DNA from: JAFAXD01 sp051985675
Lineage (GTDB): Bacteria > Pseudomonadota > Alphaproteobacteria > Rhizobiales > Xanthobacteraceae
DNA: 64,000 nt
Direction of reading: 5' to 3'
Assembly (NCBI GenBank): GCA_051985675.1
Contig: JBPYFJ010000144.1
Coordinates: 5,670 to 69,669 of the forward strand
Under the pieces are notes generated by a model. It searched no databases and was not told where the DNA came from. It saw only the letters and a list, made by a program, of their open reading frames with translations. Both the position numbers and the translations under genes were made by a program. Shown here piece after piece: positions 1 to 7,854 of this stretch (position 1 is its first letter; each line of letters opens with the position of its first letter).

Positions 1-282
1 CTGCAGACTGCGTGCGATTTTCTGAGCGTCAACGGCTATACCCTGATCTGGGGTCCAGGCCGACACGGGCCTGGGCACAATCTATTCTCCTATCACAAGA
101 ATCCGGACGGACACGTGGTCGAGCTGTTTGCCGAGCTCGACCACATGAACGACGAGTCGCTCGGATATTTCGAGCCGCGACCGTGGCATCGCGATCGCCC
201 GCAGCGGCCGAAGGTGTGGCCGCTCGATCCGAAAAGCGCCAACCTGTGGGGAATCGGTCCGCCGCATGAAATGATGGAATGA
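1..282 (+). CDS. VOC-family (extradiol dioxygenase/glyoxalase-like) protein, C-terminal part
   Basis: The frame is open from base 1 and stops with TGA at 280-282, so only the last 93 codons are in the window. The visible part has the pattern GRHGPGHN...SYHKNPDGHVVELF, typical of the C-terminal module of vicinal-oxygen-chelate enzymes, where a His of the first segment and the Glu of VELF are usual metal ligands in extradiol dioxygenases. A Trp/Pro-rich tail (DPKSANLWGIGPP) follows. It probably cleaves a catechol-like ring or acts on a related metabolite; the substrate cannot be read from a fragment. It lies 69 bases upstream of a Liv-type binding protein on the same strand and may share its operon. 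Confidence 0.72.
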   Translation: MQTACDFLSVNGYTLIWGPGRHGPGHNLFSYHKNPDGHVVELFAELDHMNDESLGYFEPRPWHRDRPQRPKVWPLDPKSANLWGIGPPHEMME

Positions 283-351
283 GGTCCGCGCAACCGCCGG
301 ACAAGAAAGGCCGGCCGGCGCGGCCGAAGGCCTCACGGGAGGAAAAGCGTC

Positions 352-1611
352 ATGTCGATGAGATCTATTGTGCGCGCGTGTCTTGCGGCGGTCGCATTGG
401 CGTTCGCCGCCATGCCGGCCATTGCTGCCGATCCGATCAAGATCGGCTTCAGCATGGCGCTCACCGGCGCCGTTGCCCCCAACGGAAAGCAGCTGCTGTT
501 GGCGCTCGAAATCTGGCGCGACGACGTCAACGCCAAAGGCGGACTACTGGGTCGCCCCGTCGAGCTCATTTATTACGACGACCAGAGCAATCCGTCGAAT
601 GTGCCCGGCATCTACACCAAGCTCCTCACCGTCGATAAGGTCGATCTCCTGCTCGGACCGTACGCAACCAACATGATCGCGGCGGCAATGCCGGTAGTGA
701 TGCAAGCCAACAAGACCACGATCGGCATGCTGGGCGTCAACATCAACCGGCAGTTCAATTATCCGCGCTACTTCTCGATGATTTCCGGCGGAGACGAGGG
801 TACGCTCGCGTTCTCCAAGGGCTGGTTCGAGCTTGCGGCGGCGCAGACACCCAAGCCTAAGACGGTTGCGATCGTGGCCGCTGATGCAGAGTTCGGCCGC
901 ACGACCTGCGACGGCACGCGCGAAAACGCCAAGAGCGGCAGTTTCGACATCGTCTACGACAAGAGCTATCCACCCAGCACGACGGAATACGCCTCGATCC
1001 TGCGCGCGATCCAGGCGACCAATCCGGACCTGATCTACGTGTGCGCCTATCCGCCCGACACGGTCGGCTTCGTTCGCGCCGCCAATGAGATCGACCTCAA
1101 AGCCAAGATGTTCGGCGGCGCCATGGTCGGGTTGTTCGCAACGCCGATCAAGATGCAGCTCGGCCCGCTCATGAACGGTCTTGTGTTCATGGAAAGTTTC
1201 GTGCCGTCGCCGAAGCTTCTTGGCTTACCAGGCCTCAAGGAGTTGCTCGCCAAATATCAGGCCAAAGCGCCGGAGCTCAAGATCGATCCTCTCGGCTACG
1301 GTTATATCCCGTTCGGTTACGGCGCCGGCCAAGTTCTGGCGCAAGCCGTCGAGGGCACCAAGAGTCTCGATCACGGCAAGCTGGCCGACTACATCCACGC
1401 CAACACCTTCCAGACGGTGGCGGGTGACATCCGGTTCGGCAAAGATGGTGAGTGGGCGAAGTCGCGCCAGTTCTTCAGCCAGTTCCAGAACGTCACGGGA
1501 AATGATCTCAATCAATTCCGCGACACCAGCCACCAGGTGATCTTGTGGCCGGCCGATTACAAGACCGGCAACATGATCTATCCGTACGACAAGGCAAAGA
1601 AGAGCCCGTAG
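352..1611 (+). CDS. Liv-type (branched-chain amino acid family) ABC transporter substrate-binding protein
   Basis: 419 residues. A Sec signal peptide of about 25 residues ending AIAA is followed by DPIKIGFSMALTGAVAPNGK, the classic opening of type I periplasmic binding proteins (LivK/HAAT family). The protein captures a ligand in the periplasm for an ABC importer; members of this family bind amino acids, amides, urea or aromatic acids, and the ligand here is not evident. The ATG is preceded by a GGGAGGA-like ribosome site. No permease or ATPase genes adjoin, so it must work with components elsewhere, possibly the liv operon at 12.9-16.2 kb. The VOC enzyme upstream and the MetE-like gene downstream suggest uptake of a catabolic substrate. 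Confidence 0.9.
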   Translation: MSMRSIVRACLAAVALAFAAMPAIAADPIKIGFSMALTGAVAPNGKQLLLALEIWRDDVNAKGGLLGRPVELIYYDDQSNPSNVPGIYTKLLTVDKVDLLLGPYATNMIAAAMPVVMQANKTTIGMLGVNINRQFNYPRYFSMISGGDEGTLAFSKGWFELAAAQTPKPKTVAIVAADAEFGRTTCDGTRENAKSGSFDIVYDKSYPPSTTEYASILRAIQATNPDLIYVCAYPPDTVGFVRAANEIDLKAKMFGGAMVGLFATPIKMQLGPLMNGLVFMESFVPSPKLLGLPGLKELLAKYQAKAPELKIDPLGYGYIPFGYGAGQVLAQAVEGTKSLDHGKLADYIHANTFQTVAGDIRFGKDGEWAKSRQFFSQFQNVTGNDLNQFRDTSHQVILWPADYKTGNMIYPYDKAKKSP

Positions 1612-2172
1612 CGAACTGGCGCGATCAGAGCAGCGTCAGGCGCGACGCCTCGGACCATCCGCTTTAGTCAGCCCGCGGGCCCTTGGGCACGAGCCGCGTC
1701 ACGGTCGAACCCTCGACGTCCTCGCTATGGGTCAGATGACGGAAGCTTTCGATGTCGGCCGGCCTGCCCAGCAGACCAAGCGAGCCCGGCCTTCGGATCG
1801 CAGCGTGTGATGCAGCAGGCTGATCGCGGTGAATGTAGCCAACGCGCATACGACGACGGCCAAACCAACGAGTCGAAGGTCGTGCTCGTAGACAATGCAA
1901 TTTAGCACCGTCAGCATATGCGCCTCGTTGCTGTTGCAGGAATTTGCGCAGCGCTGTTCTGCGCGATCAGCCCCGCAAATGAACCCTGTTAGATTCGATT
2001 GCCCGTGCGTAACTAAGAGGTTAAACTATATCGAGTTCAGGTGATGCACACGGGCGGTCGTTCACAAACTTGTTGTTGTTGTCATAGTGACGACCGAGCT
2101 ACACGACTATCGTTGTCGACGCGCCTGAGCGCCGACGGAACGCGGGCTATCGCGCTGATGCAACGTCGCAAC
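1612..2172. other. Long intergenic region with a decayed gene
   Basis: This gap holds the remnant of an MHYT-domain gene on the minus strand (1732-1917, listed separately). The remaining 250 or so bases before the promoter at 2173 are AT-richer than the surrounding genes, with no convincing open frame and no hairpin followed by T residues. Confidence 0.6.
1732..1917 (-). pseudogene. MHYT-domain sensor protein, N-terminal fragment
   Basis: The 61-codon frame starts at an ATG preceded by CGAGG and reads LNCIVYEHDLRLVGLA, then VVCALATFTAISLLHH. This matches the first helix of the MHYT membrane sensor domain, which in Bradyrhizobium-type relatives continues through six or seven helices and usually into GGDEF/EAL domains. 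Here homology ends after about 46 residues and the frame stops at 1732. A shifted frame (stop near 1664) continues for about 35 unassigned residues. I read this as a gene that lost nearly all of its body by deletion. A functional protein is unlikely because the metal-binding MHYT repeats are gone. Confidence 0.65.
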
Positions 2173-2201
2173 TTGACACCGTTGTGATCACCGTCACAAT
2201 T
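2173..2201 (+). promoter_or_regulatory. Promoter with embedded CRP/FNR-type palindrome upstream of MetE-like gene
   Basis: TTGACA at 2173-2178 is followed, 17 bases later, by ACAATT at 2196-2201, a plausible sigma-70 promoter. Between and overlapping them is the perfect inverted repeat TTGTGA-N6-TCACAA (2182-2199), which matches the consensus half-sites of the CRP/FNR family. A site in this position normally represses. Transcription would begin about 7 bases before the ATG at 2215, giving a nearly leaderless mRNA; no Shine-Dalgarno sequence is visible before that ATG. The motif is seen directly; the regulator is inferred. Confidence 0.6.
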
Positions 2202-2214
2202 GCATGTAACAAAC

Positions 2215-3363
2215 ATGGTTAAGCCGGAGAGCGCCGTGGCTCAGCGCGCTGCGCCGCCGTTTCGCGCCGACCACGTCGGCAGCCTGTTGCGTCCGCGCGC
2301 ACTGCTTGATGCCCGCGCGCGGCGCGCGCGCAACGAAATTTCGGCGCAAGACCTGGAGCGACACGAGGACGAGGCAATCCGCGATGTCGTAAAGATGCAG
2401 AAGGACGTCGGTCTTCGCGTTGCCACCGATGGCGAATTCCGACGCGAGATGTGGCACACGGATTTCCTTGCCCAATTCATCAATGTTGAGGTCGTGCCGG
2501 GAAAAATCAAAGTGCGGTTCAGGTCCACGGAGGGCGAGACCGAGATGGAACCGCCGGGTGCCGTGGTCAGCGGCATACTGGGCTGGCCGGCGGGCGGCAT
2601 CTTCGTCAACCACTTCAAGTTTCTGAAATCGGTAGTGTCGGACGGGATCGCGCCAAAAATCACGATCCCGTCCCCGAGCACCATGCACTTTCGCGGCGGC
2701 CGCGCCGCGGTCGACCGGGCCGCGTATCCCGTGATGGCCGCTTTCTATGCCGATCTCGCGCGCGTTTACGGCGAGGAGGCGCGCGCGTTTGCGCAGGCGG
2801 GTTGCCGCTATCTTCAGATCGATGAGGTGAACCTCGCGTTCCTATGCGACCCGAGGCTGCGCGCCGAGATCCGCACCACGATCGACGAAGATCCGGATCG
2901 TCTGCCGCGCACCTACGCGAATCTGATCAATGCATCGATCGCGAACCGCCCGAAGGACATGGTGGTGTGCCTCCATCTTTGCCGAGGCAACGCGGCGAGC
3001 AGCTGGCTTGCGCAGGGCGGGTACGATCCGATTGCCGAGGTACTGTTCAACGAGGTCGGGGTCGACGGATTTTTTCTGGAGTACGATACTCCGCGCGCCG
3101 GCTCGTTCGAGCCGCTTCGGTTCGTGCCGCGGGGTAAGATGGTCGTGCTAGGGTTGGTCACCAGCAAGTCCGGCGCGATGGAGACGAAGGACGCGCTCAA
3201 GCGTCGCATCGAGGAGGCGGCGCGTTTCTGCCCGCTTGAACAGCTGGCGCTCAGCCCGCAATGCGGGTTTGCGAGCGGCGCGCCAGGCAACAAGATTTCG
3301 TTCGAGGACGAAGTCCGCAAGCTGCGCCTGGTGGTCGAGACGGCTAGCGAAGTGTGGGGATAG
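2215..3363 (+). CDS. Core MetE-like (cobalamin-independent methionine synthase family) methyltransferase
   Basis: 382 residues, about half the length of MetE, with only the C-terminal catalytic barrel. It opens with RADHVGSLLRP, and all four zinc ligands of MetE are recognisable: H254 and C256 (HLC), E289 (LEYDT) and C350 (SPQCGF). The folate-binding N-terminal half is missing, so the methyl donor is probably not methyl-folate polyglutamate. Family members include YxjG-like proteins, core-MetE and epoxyalkane:CoM transferase. I prefer ATG 2215 to an in-frame TTG at 2200, because the latter overlaps the promoter. A second relative lies at 16343-17512, also next to a Liv binding-protein gene. 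Confidence 0.85.
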   Translation: MVKPESAVAQRAAPPFRADHVGSLLRPRALLDARARRARNEISAQDLERHEDEAIRDVVKMQKDVGLRVATDGEFRREMWHTDFLAQFINVEVVPGKIKVRFRSTEGETEMEPPGAVVSGILGWPAGGIFVNHFKFLKSVVSDGIAPKITIPSPSTMHFRGGRAAVDRAAYPVMAAFYADLARVYGEEARAFAQAGCRYLQIDEVNLAFLCDPRLRAEIRTTIDEDPDRLPRTYANLINASIANRPKDMVVCLHLCRGNAASSWLAQGGYDPIAEVLFNEVGVDGFFLEYDTPRAGSFEPLRFVPRGKMVVLGLVTSKSGAMETKDALKRRIEEAARFCPLEQLALSPQCGFASGAPGNKISFEDEVRKLRLVVETASEVWG

Positions 3364-3365
3364 GG

Positions 3366-3384
3366 ACCAACCCGCTGGGTTGGT
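3366..3384 (+). terminator. Short hairpin after the MetE-like gene
   Basis: ACCAACCC-GCT-GGGTTGGT forms a perfect 8-bp stem with a 3-base loop, two bases after the stop codon at 3363. There is no T tract, so it is at best a weak intrinsic terminator or an mRNA-stabilising hairpin. Confidence 0.4.
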
Positions 3385-3478
3385 GCCGGCCGATCAGGCT
3401 TGGTTGAGCCGCGTCGCGATATTTGCGGTGTTCCTGGCGTCGTTCGGGGGAACCATTTGAACGATCAGCGACTTTAGG

Positions 3479-5179
3479 ATGCGGGGCGCACAGTCGAAGG
3501 GGCCGCTGACCGTCTCGTCGAGCGCGACACATTCTGATGGGTATGGCGGATTGCGATTCTGGATGCCGATCTGCATTGTGGCGTTGGTCGGAATCATCGT
3601 TTCGGCCGCCGTCGGGATTCGCTTCTACCGTCAGGAAATCGCCGCCGAGCAAAGTCTGCTGGAGCGCAGCGTCGACGCGCATGCCGGGCTCGTTCAGGAA
3701 CGGCTGCACGAGCGCGACGTCCTGGCTCGGATTGCGGCGGCGATGTTTACCGCGCCACCTGCCATCGGCAGCGACCCACTGGTAGCCTTGCGCGCTCCGC
3801 TCCGCGCGCTCACGGTCGGTCCGGTGGCGGTGGAATGGATTCCACGCGTCGATCCCGCGCAGGCCGATCAGGCCCTGCAGGCGCTTGCAACCGCGGGGAT
3901 GAACCCGCCACGCTTTCTTGGCCCCGATCTTAAGCCGCTCGATCCGCGTGCACCTGCGCGGCCAATTTACCCGGTAACCGACGTCGAACCGCGCACCGCG
4001 GAAAATCTGCGAATGCTTGGGTACGATCTGGGCGCTGATCCGCGCACGATGGCAGCGATCAACAACGCGTCTCAGACGGGATCGCCGTTTGTGACCGATC
4101 CGCGTCCGCTGCGGCAGACGCCGCAGCATCTCGGGGTTGTTCTCTTCGTTCCGGTCTTTCGGAGTGGCGACCAACGATCTCCGGCGGGTTTTTTGAGTTT
4201 TGCGTATCGGCTCGATCAATTGCTGGTCTACTTCGGTGACCCCTATCCGCTGATCGTCACCTTTGTGGATCCGGATAATCCCGATGGGCCCCCGCTCTTC
4301 AGCGTTGCGCCTGCCAACGCGCGCGGTGCCAAAGCCGAGGAGAATCCGGCGCGTGAGTCCGACGCGCGTAAGCGCGATCTCCAATTCGGAAATCGGCAAT
4401 GGACGGTCTTCTATCAGCCCGCACGCACACCCGGATATCGCGCCTTGCTGCTTGCGGCCAATGCCGCTGCCATCGGGCTCGCGCTGACCAGTATCATCGT
4501 CGGATTATTTGGCTACGTGGTCCACAATAACCTGCGGCTCAGCAACGAAGTCCAATCGCGCATCGCCGTTGAGCAAAGGTTGAACTCGGTCATTCGCGAG
4601 CTCAACCATCGTGTCAAAAACATGCTGGCCGTCATACAATCGATCGTCGTTCGCAGCTTGCGCTCGGGGACGATCGTTGACGAGGCCCGCGAGCTGGTCG
4701 CCGGCCGCCTGCAGGCGATGTCGCATGCCGTCTCGCTGTTGACGGAAACCGAGTGGCAGGGGATCAATCTGCGCGACCTTTTCTCCGCCCAGGTGCTGCC
4801 GGTGACAACGCGCGTCGCAATCGACGGGCCGGACGTCATCATCGGCGCGCGCGCCGCGCAGGCACTCTCGCTGTTGCTGTTTGAGCTTTCGGCCAATGCG
4901 GCCAAACACGGCGCACTATCGACGCCGAACGGGACGGTCAAAGTAAGATGGTCGGTTGAAGGCGCGGGTAAGGACGCGGAGTTTCGCTTTCGGTGGGAAG
5001 AGCTCGGCGGATTGCAGCCGGCAGATCCGCAATATTCCGGTTTCGGGTATATCGTTCTCGATCGCGTTGCGCCGGAGGCCGTTCGCGGCGCGGCCAAGCG
5101 GTTCTACGCGCCGTCCGGGTTCGTTTACGAACTCGAGGCTCCGGTCTCGGGCCTGGGGGGCAAAGCAGACGACGATTAA
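3479..5179 (+). CDS. CHASE-domain HWE-family sensor histidine kinase
   Basis: 566 residues. Membrane helix 1 is at about 30-49, a periplasmic CHASE-type sensor follows at about 60-315, and helix 2 is at about 321-347. The cytoplasmic H-box ELNHRVKNMLAVIQSI has its phospho-acceptor at H377, and the N-box (FELSANAAKHG, N473) fits HWE/HisKA_2 kinases. The gene stops directly against ecfG (5180) on the opposite strand. In alphaproteobacteria, HWE kinases beside ecfG-nepR-phyR commonly phosphorylate PhyR, so this is a candidate input kinase of the general stress response. The start codon is not strongly supported by a ribosome site; Met29 is the next in-frame ATG. Confidence 0.88.
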   Translation: MRGAQSKGPLTVSSSATHSDGYGGLRFWMPICIVALVGIIVSAAVGIRFYRQEIAAEQSLLERSVDAHAGLVQERLHERDVLARIAAAMFTAPPAIGSDPLVALRAPLRALTVGPVAVEWIPRVDPAQADQALQALATAGMNPPRFLGPDLKPLDPRAPARPIYPVTDVEPRTAENLRMLGYDLGADPRTMAAINNASQTGSPFVTDPRPLRQTPQHLGVVLFVPVFRSGDQRSPAGFLSFAYRLDQLLVYFGDPYPLIVTFVDPDNPDGPPLFSVAPANARGAKAEENPARESDARKRDLQFGNRQWTVFYQPARTPGYRALLLAANAAAIGLALTSIIVGLFGYVVHNNLRLSNEVQSRIAVEQRLNSVIRELNHRVKNMLAVIQSIVVRSLRSGTIVDEARELVAGRLQAMSHAVSLLTETEWQGINLRDLFSAQVLPVTTRVAIDGPDVIIGARAAQALSLLLFELSANAAKHGALSTPNGTVKVRWSVEGAGKDAEFRFRWEELGGLQPADPQYSGFGYIVLDRVAPEAVRGAAKRFYAPSGFVYELEAPVSGLGGKADDD

Positions 5180-5752
5180 TTAGCGGCCGCTTCCGCCAGC
5201 GACCACGGCACGGCTCGCCTGATCCGGCCCGAAGTCATCAACGCCCTCGATCGACAGCAATTCGGCGAGCTTGACCCGCGCGCGGTTGACACGGCTTTTG
5301 ACCGTGCCGACCGCGCATCCGCAGATCTCGGCGGTTTCCTCGTAGGAAAAACCGGAAGCGCCGATCAGGATCAGCGCCTCACGTTGGTCGGGCGGCAATT
5401 TTGCGAGCGCCTGTTGAAACTCCTGAAACTCGATGTGGCTGTTCTGCTCGGGATGGGTCTTGAGCGTTTCAGCAAATCGGCCGTCGCTGTCTTCAACCTC
5501 GCGCCGGCGCTTGCGGTATTCCGACCGGAATAGGTTGCGCAGAATCGTGAAGAGCCAAGCCGGAAGGTTGGTCCCGGGTTCGAACGAATCGATGTTGGCC
5601 AACGCACGCAACAGCGTCTCCTGCACGAGATCGTCGGCCCGATCTACGTTGCCGGACAGCGATATGGCGAACGCGCGCAGGCTCGGCAGGGTCGCGAGGA
5701 TCCCGTCGCGGACCGATCGGTCTCCACCTTTGCCGGTTCGATTACTGGACAT
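5180..5752 (-). CDS. ecfG: General stress response ECF sigma factor EcfG
   Basis: 190 residues with the two usual sigma regions. Region 2 contains DRADDLVQETLLRALANID and the -10 reader LPAWLFTILRNLFRSEYRK. Region 4 contains LPPDQREALILIGASGFSYE and the helix-turn-helix GCAVGTVKSRVNRAR. It directs RNA polymerase to GGAAC-N16/17-CGTT promoters and is held inactive by NepR. Its start codon directly abuts the nepR stop (5753-5755), so the two are translationally linked. The locus order (kinase, ecfG, nepR, divergent phyR) is the classical alphaproteobacterial arrangement. A near-consensus EcfG promoter precedes nepR, implying autoregulation. Confidence 0.95.
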   Translation of the reverse strand: MSSNRTGKGGDRSVRDGILATLPSLRAFAISLSGNVDRADDLVQETLLRALANIDSFEPGTNLPAWLFTILRNLFRSEYRKRRREVEDSDGRFAETLKTHPEQNSHIEFQEFQQALAKLPPDQREALILIGASGFSYEETAEICGCAVGTVKSRVNRARVKLAELLSIEGVDDFGPDQASRAVVAGGSGR

Positions 5753-5962
5753 TCAAGTCTTGTCCTCGTCGTTCCGCTGATCGAGCTTCTTCAGCAATTC
5801 GGTGAAACGATCAGGAATGCCCTGTGCCATGACGTCGTTGTACATGGCGCGCAATTGCTGACCGATGCGATCCTGAATCTGGCGGCCGAGGGCTGCTTGT
5901 TTTGGGGAAACGTCTGAAACTTGCATTTTCGATCCGGATTTTGCCGGCTTGCGTTCGTTCAT
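5753..5962 (-). CDS. nepR: Anti-sigma factor NepR
   Basis: 69 residues, the usual size. The conserved core LGRQIQDRIGQQLRAMYND followed by VMAQGIPDRFTELLKKL forms the two helices that clamp EcfG or, after stress, phosphorylated PhyR. The N-terminus is a disordered Lys/Ser-rich tail. It is the first gene of the nepR-ecfG operon, with no gap before ecfG. Confidence 0.95.
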   Translation of the reverse strand: MNERKPAKSGSKMQVSDVSPKQAALGRQIQDRIGQQLRAMYNDVMAQGIPDRFTELLKKLDQRNDEDKT

Positions 5963-6015
5963 ATCTTTAACCCCCTTGCCGGCGGACCAGCCGAGGCGCT
6001 CTCCGTGGTATGAAG

Positions 6016-6040
6016 AACCCGCTACTCCACTCCGGGTTCC
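6016..6040 (-). promoter_or_regulatory. Putative EcfG promoter for nepR-ecfG
   Basis: Read on the minus strand, GGAAC (6040-6036) is followed by exactly 16 bases and then GGTT (6019-6016). It differs from the EcfG consensus GGAAC-N16/17-CGTT at one position of the -10 element. It points toward nepR, whose start is at 5962, and is back-to-back with the perfect EcfG promoter of phyR. Confidence 0.65.
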
Positions 6041-6046
6041 AAAAAT

Positions 6047-6071
6047 GGAACTCCTCGTAGCGTTAGGCGTT
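6047..6071 (+). promoter_or_regulatory. EcfG-dependent promoter of phyR
   Basis: GGAAC at 6047-6051, a 16-base spacer, and CGTT at 6068-6071 form a perfect match to the EcfG consensus known from Methylobacterium and Bradyrhizobium. Transcription would start about 30 bases before the GTG start of phyR. It closes a positive loop in which EcfG makes its own activator PhyR. Confidence 0.82.
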
Positions 6072-6107
6072 TAAACTGTCACCGTGCTCCGAAAAGGGGG
6101 ATGCTTG

Positions 6108-6911
6108 GTGTCTAGATCCGAAACGGTAGCTAAATACCTGCCATTTCTGCGGCGCTATGCACGCGCCCTGACAGGGACGCAACCCTCGGGCGATGCCTAC
6201 GTGGCCGCCACGCTGGAGGCGCTCGTCGAGGACGGGTCGGTGCTTGAAGCCGGTCGCAACCCGCGGGTCGCGCTCTTCAAGTTGTTCACCAAGATATGGA
6301 AATCAGTCGCGCTCAACGCGTCGAACGAGTCACCGGATAATGTGCGCCCGCCCGAGCAGCGGCTTGCGAATCTGACCCCGATGCCACGGCAAGCGTTCCT
6401 GCTGATGGCGCTGGAAGGGTTCTCCGAAGAGGACGCGGCGGAAATCCTGGACTGCGACGTGGCTGAATTGCGCCGGCTGGTCGACGAGTCCGGGCGCGAA
6501 CTCGCGGCTGAGATCGCGACCGATGTCTTGATCATCGAGGACGAGACCTTCATCGCCATTGACCTGGAAACGCTGGTCGACAGCCTTGGGCACCGGGTGA
6601 TCGGGGTTGCGCGCACCCACGCGGAAGCCGTCAAGCTTGCTAAAGCCAAGCAGCCGGGCCTTATCCTCGCGGACATTCAACTCGCTGACGGCAGCTCGGG
6701 TCTCGATGCCGTCAATGAGTTGCTGCGGTCCTTCGAGGTGCCGGTCATCTTTATCACCGCCTATCCGGAGCGCTTCCTCACCGGCGAGCGGCCGGAGCCG
6801 GCGTTCCTGATCTCAAAGCCATTCCAGCCCGCGATGGTGTCTGCGATCGCGAGCCAGGCATTGTTCTTTGAACGCAACGCCAAGCAACGCGCGCGGCGAA
6901 TCCCGGCCTAA
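6108..6911 (+). CDS. phyR: Anti-anti-sigma response regulator PhyR
   Basis: 267 residues from GTG 6108. The N-terminal ECF-sigma-like domain (about 1-135; YLPFLRRYARALTGTQ, PRQAFLLMALEGFSEEDAAE) is followed by a receiver domain (about 140-255). The receiver has acidic residues in IIEDE, the phospho-acceptor Asp189 in LILADIQLADG and a lysine in LISKPF. On phosphorylation the sigma-like domain is exposed and sequesters NepR, freeing EcfG. The GTG at 6108 is chosen because GGGGG lies 7 bases upstream; an earlier in-frame GTG at 6084 has no such site. Divergent from nepR-ecfG. Confidence 0.95.
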   Translation: MSRSETVAKYLPFLRRYARALTGTQPSGDAYVAATLEALVEDGSVLEAGRNPRVALFKLFTKIWKSVALNASNESPDNVRPPEQRLANLTPMPRQAFLLMALEGFSEEDAAEILDCDVAELRRLVDESGRELAAEIATDVLIIEDETFIAIDLETLVDSLGHRVIGVARTHAEAVKLAKAKQPGLILADIQLADGSSGLDAVNELLRSFEVPVIFITAYPERFLTGERPEPAFLISKPFQPAMVSAIASQALFFERNAKQRARRIPA

Positions 6912-7366
6912 GACCGGCGTCAACACCTGCATCGCAGCTCATGGTACCGGGGCACGGGTCGCCACCGGGCCGCGACGTCGTCTGCAGGAATTTGCCCGGC
7001 CATAGCGTCCCGCCAGGAAAAGTGAGCTGCTTCGGCAAAAAATTTGGGCGTAGCCGACATATCGACTACGCCCAGAGGGTGGCCGGCCAAGCACGGGGGG
7101 CTTGGGGGGATGGGAATGGCCGGTCGCTATGTCAATGCGACCCCCGGCGGTTGGTTCCCGGCCGCCGATGATTTTTTGACCCACTGTGACAGGAATGAAA
7201 GGGCTCACCCGAACTGGTATCCCGCGACCGAACGAGGGCAGCGCGGGACGGAACCGCCTTCGACGACCGGCCGGATGGGCGAGCCGGGACAACGCACGCA
7301 AGCGGCGACAGCGGAACCGAGCCGCGCTCGTTGTCAGTCGTAGCGCCCCGATGCTAAGTTTTTTCG
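6912..7366. other. Intergenic region between phyR and a receiver gene
   Basis: No convincing gene is visible. It contains a 9-bp inverted repeat at 7045-7074 (listed separately) and several GGAAC words. The GGAAC at 7313 has CGTT only 11 bases away, and the one at 7250 has none, so no EcfG promoter of correct spacing is present. Confidence 0.5.
7045..7074. repeat. Inverted repeat downstream of phyR
   Basis: TGGGCGTAG at 7045-7053 and CTACGCCCA at 7066-7074 form a perfect 9-bp stem around a 12-base loop. No T tract follows on either strand. It could be a terminator-like hairpin, an operator, or part of a repeat. Confidence 0.5.
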
Positions 7367-7735
7367 ATGTCGAAAATCCTGGTTGTCGAAGACGATTCGC
7401 TGGTGCGAGCGCTGGCCGTCGATTTCTTGTCGGAACTCGGCTTGGCGGCCGAGGAGGCAGGGTCGGCCGCAGAGGCGCTCGTCAAGATCGCCGACCCCGA
7501 CATCACCGGTCTGGTCATCGACATCGGGTTGCCCGACCAGGACGGCGATGAGATCGCGTCCGGGTTTCGCCAAACGCATCCACATCTCCCGATCATCATT
7601 GCAAGCGGGCGGGGCGAAGCCGAGCTCACTCAGAAATTTGCCGGTGACGCCCGTATTCGCGTCGTGAGCAAACCTTATACGCTCGACAGCCTCGAGCAGG
7701 CGCTCAAGGCGGTGGGAATTCCGCCTGGACGTTGA
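7367..7735 (+). CDS. Single-domain response regulator (CheY-like receiver)
   Basis: 122 residues, a receiver domain only. The acidic pair sits in ILVVEDD (D9, D10), the phospho-acceptor is D52 in LVIDIGLPDQDG, the switch Ser is S80 (IIIAS) and the conserved Lys is K102 (VVSKPYT). With no output domain it should act by protein contact or as a phosphate relay. Its nearness to the PhyR/HWE kinase module makes it a candidate accessory receiver of the stress phosphorelay, as seen for single-domain receivers in other alphaproteobacteria; that link is inference. Confidence 0.9.
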   Translation: MSKILVVEDDSLVRALAVDFLSELGLAAEEAGSAAEALVKIADPDITGLVIDIGLPDQDGDEIASGFRQTHPHLPIIIASGRGEAELTQKFAGDARIRVVSKPYTLDSLEQALKAVGIPPGR

Positions 7736-7854
7736 GCCTCGTGCGGGGCGCCGGCCCGCCCTTCATGACCAGCAATCATCGGCCACATGCCGATCTTTCA
7801 TGAGATGCCCGCAGGTCATGCGGTAAATCTCATGCGTCTGCATGGAGAGCGTCT

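Noticed and set aside
1980..2214. SAM or cobalamin riboswitch upstream of the MetE-like gene
   Set aside because: No conserved riboswitch core could be seen, and the promoter leaves almost no leader RNA.
7313..7332. Possible EcfG promoter (GGAAC...CGTT) before the receiver gene
   Set aside because: The spacer is 11 bases instead of 16-17.
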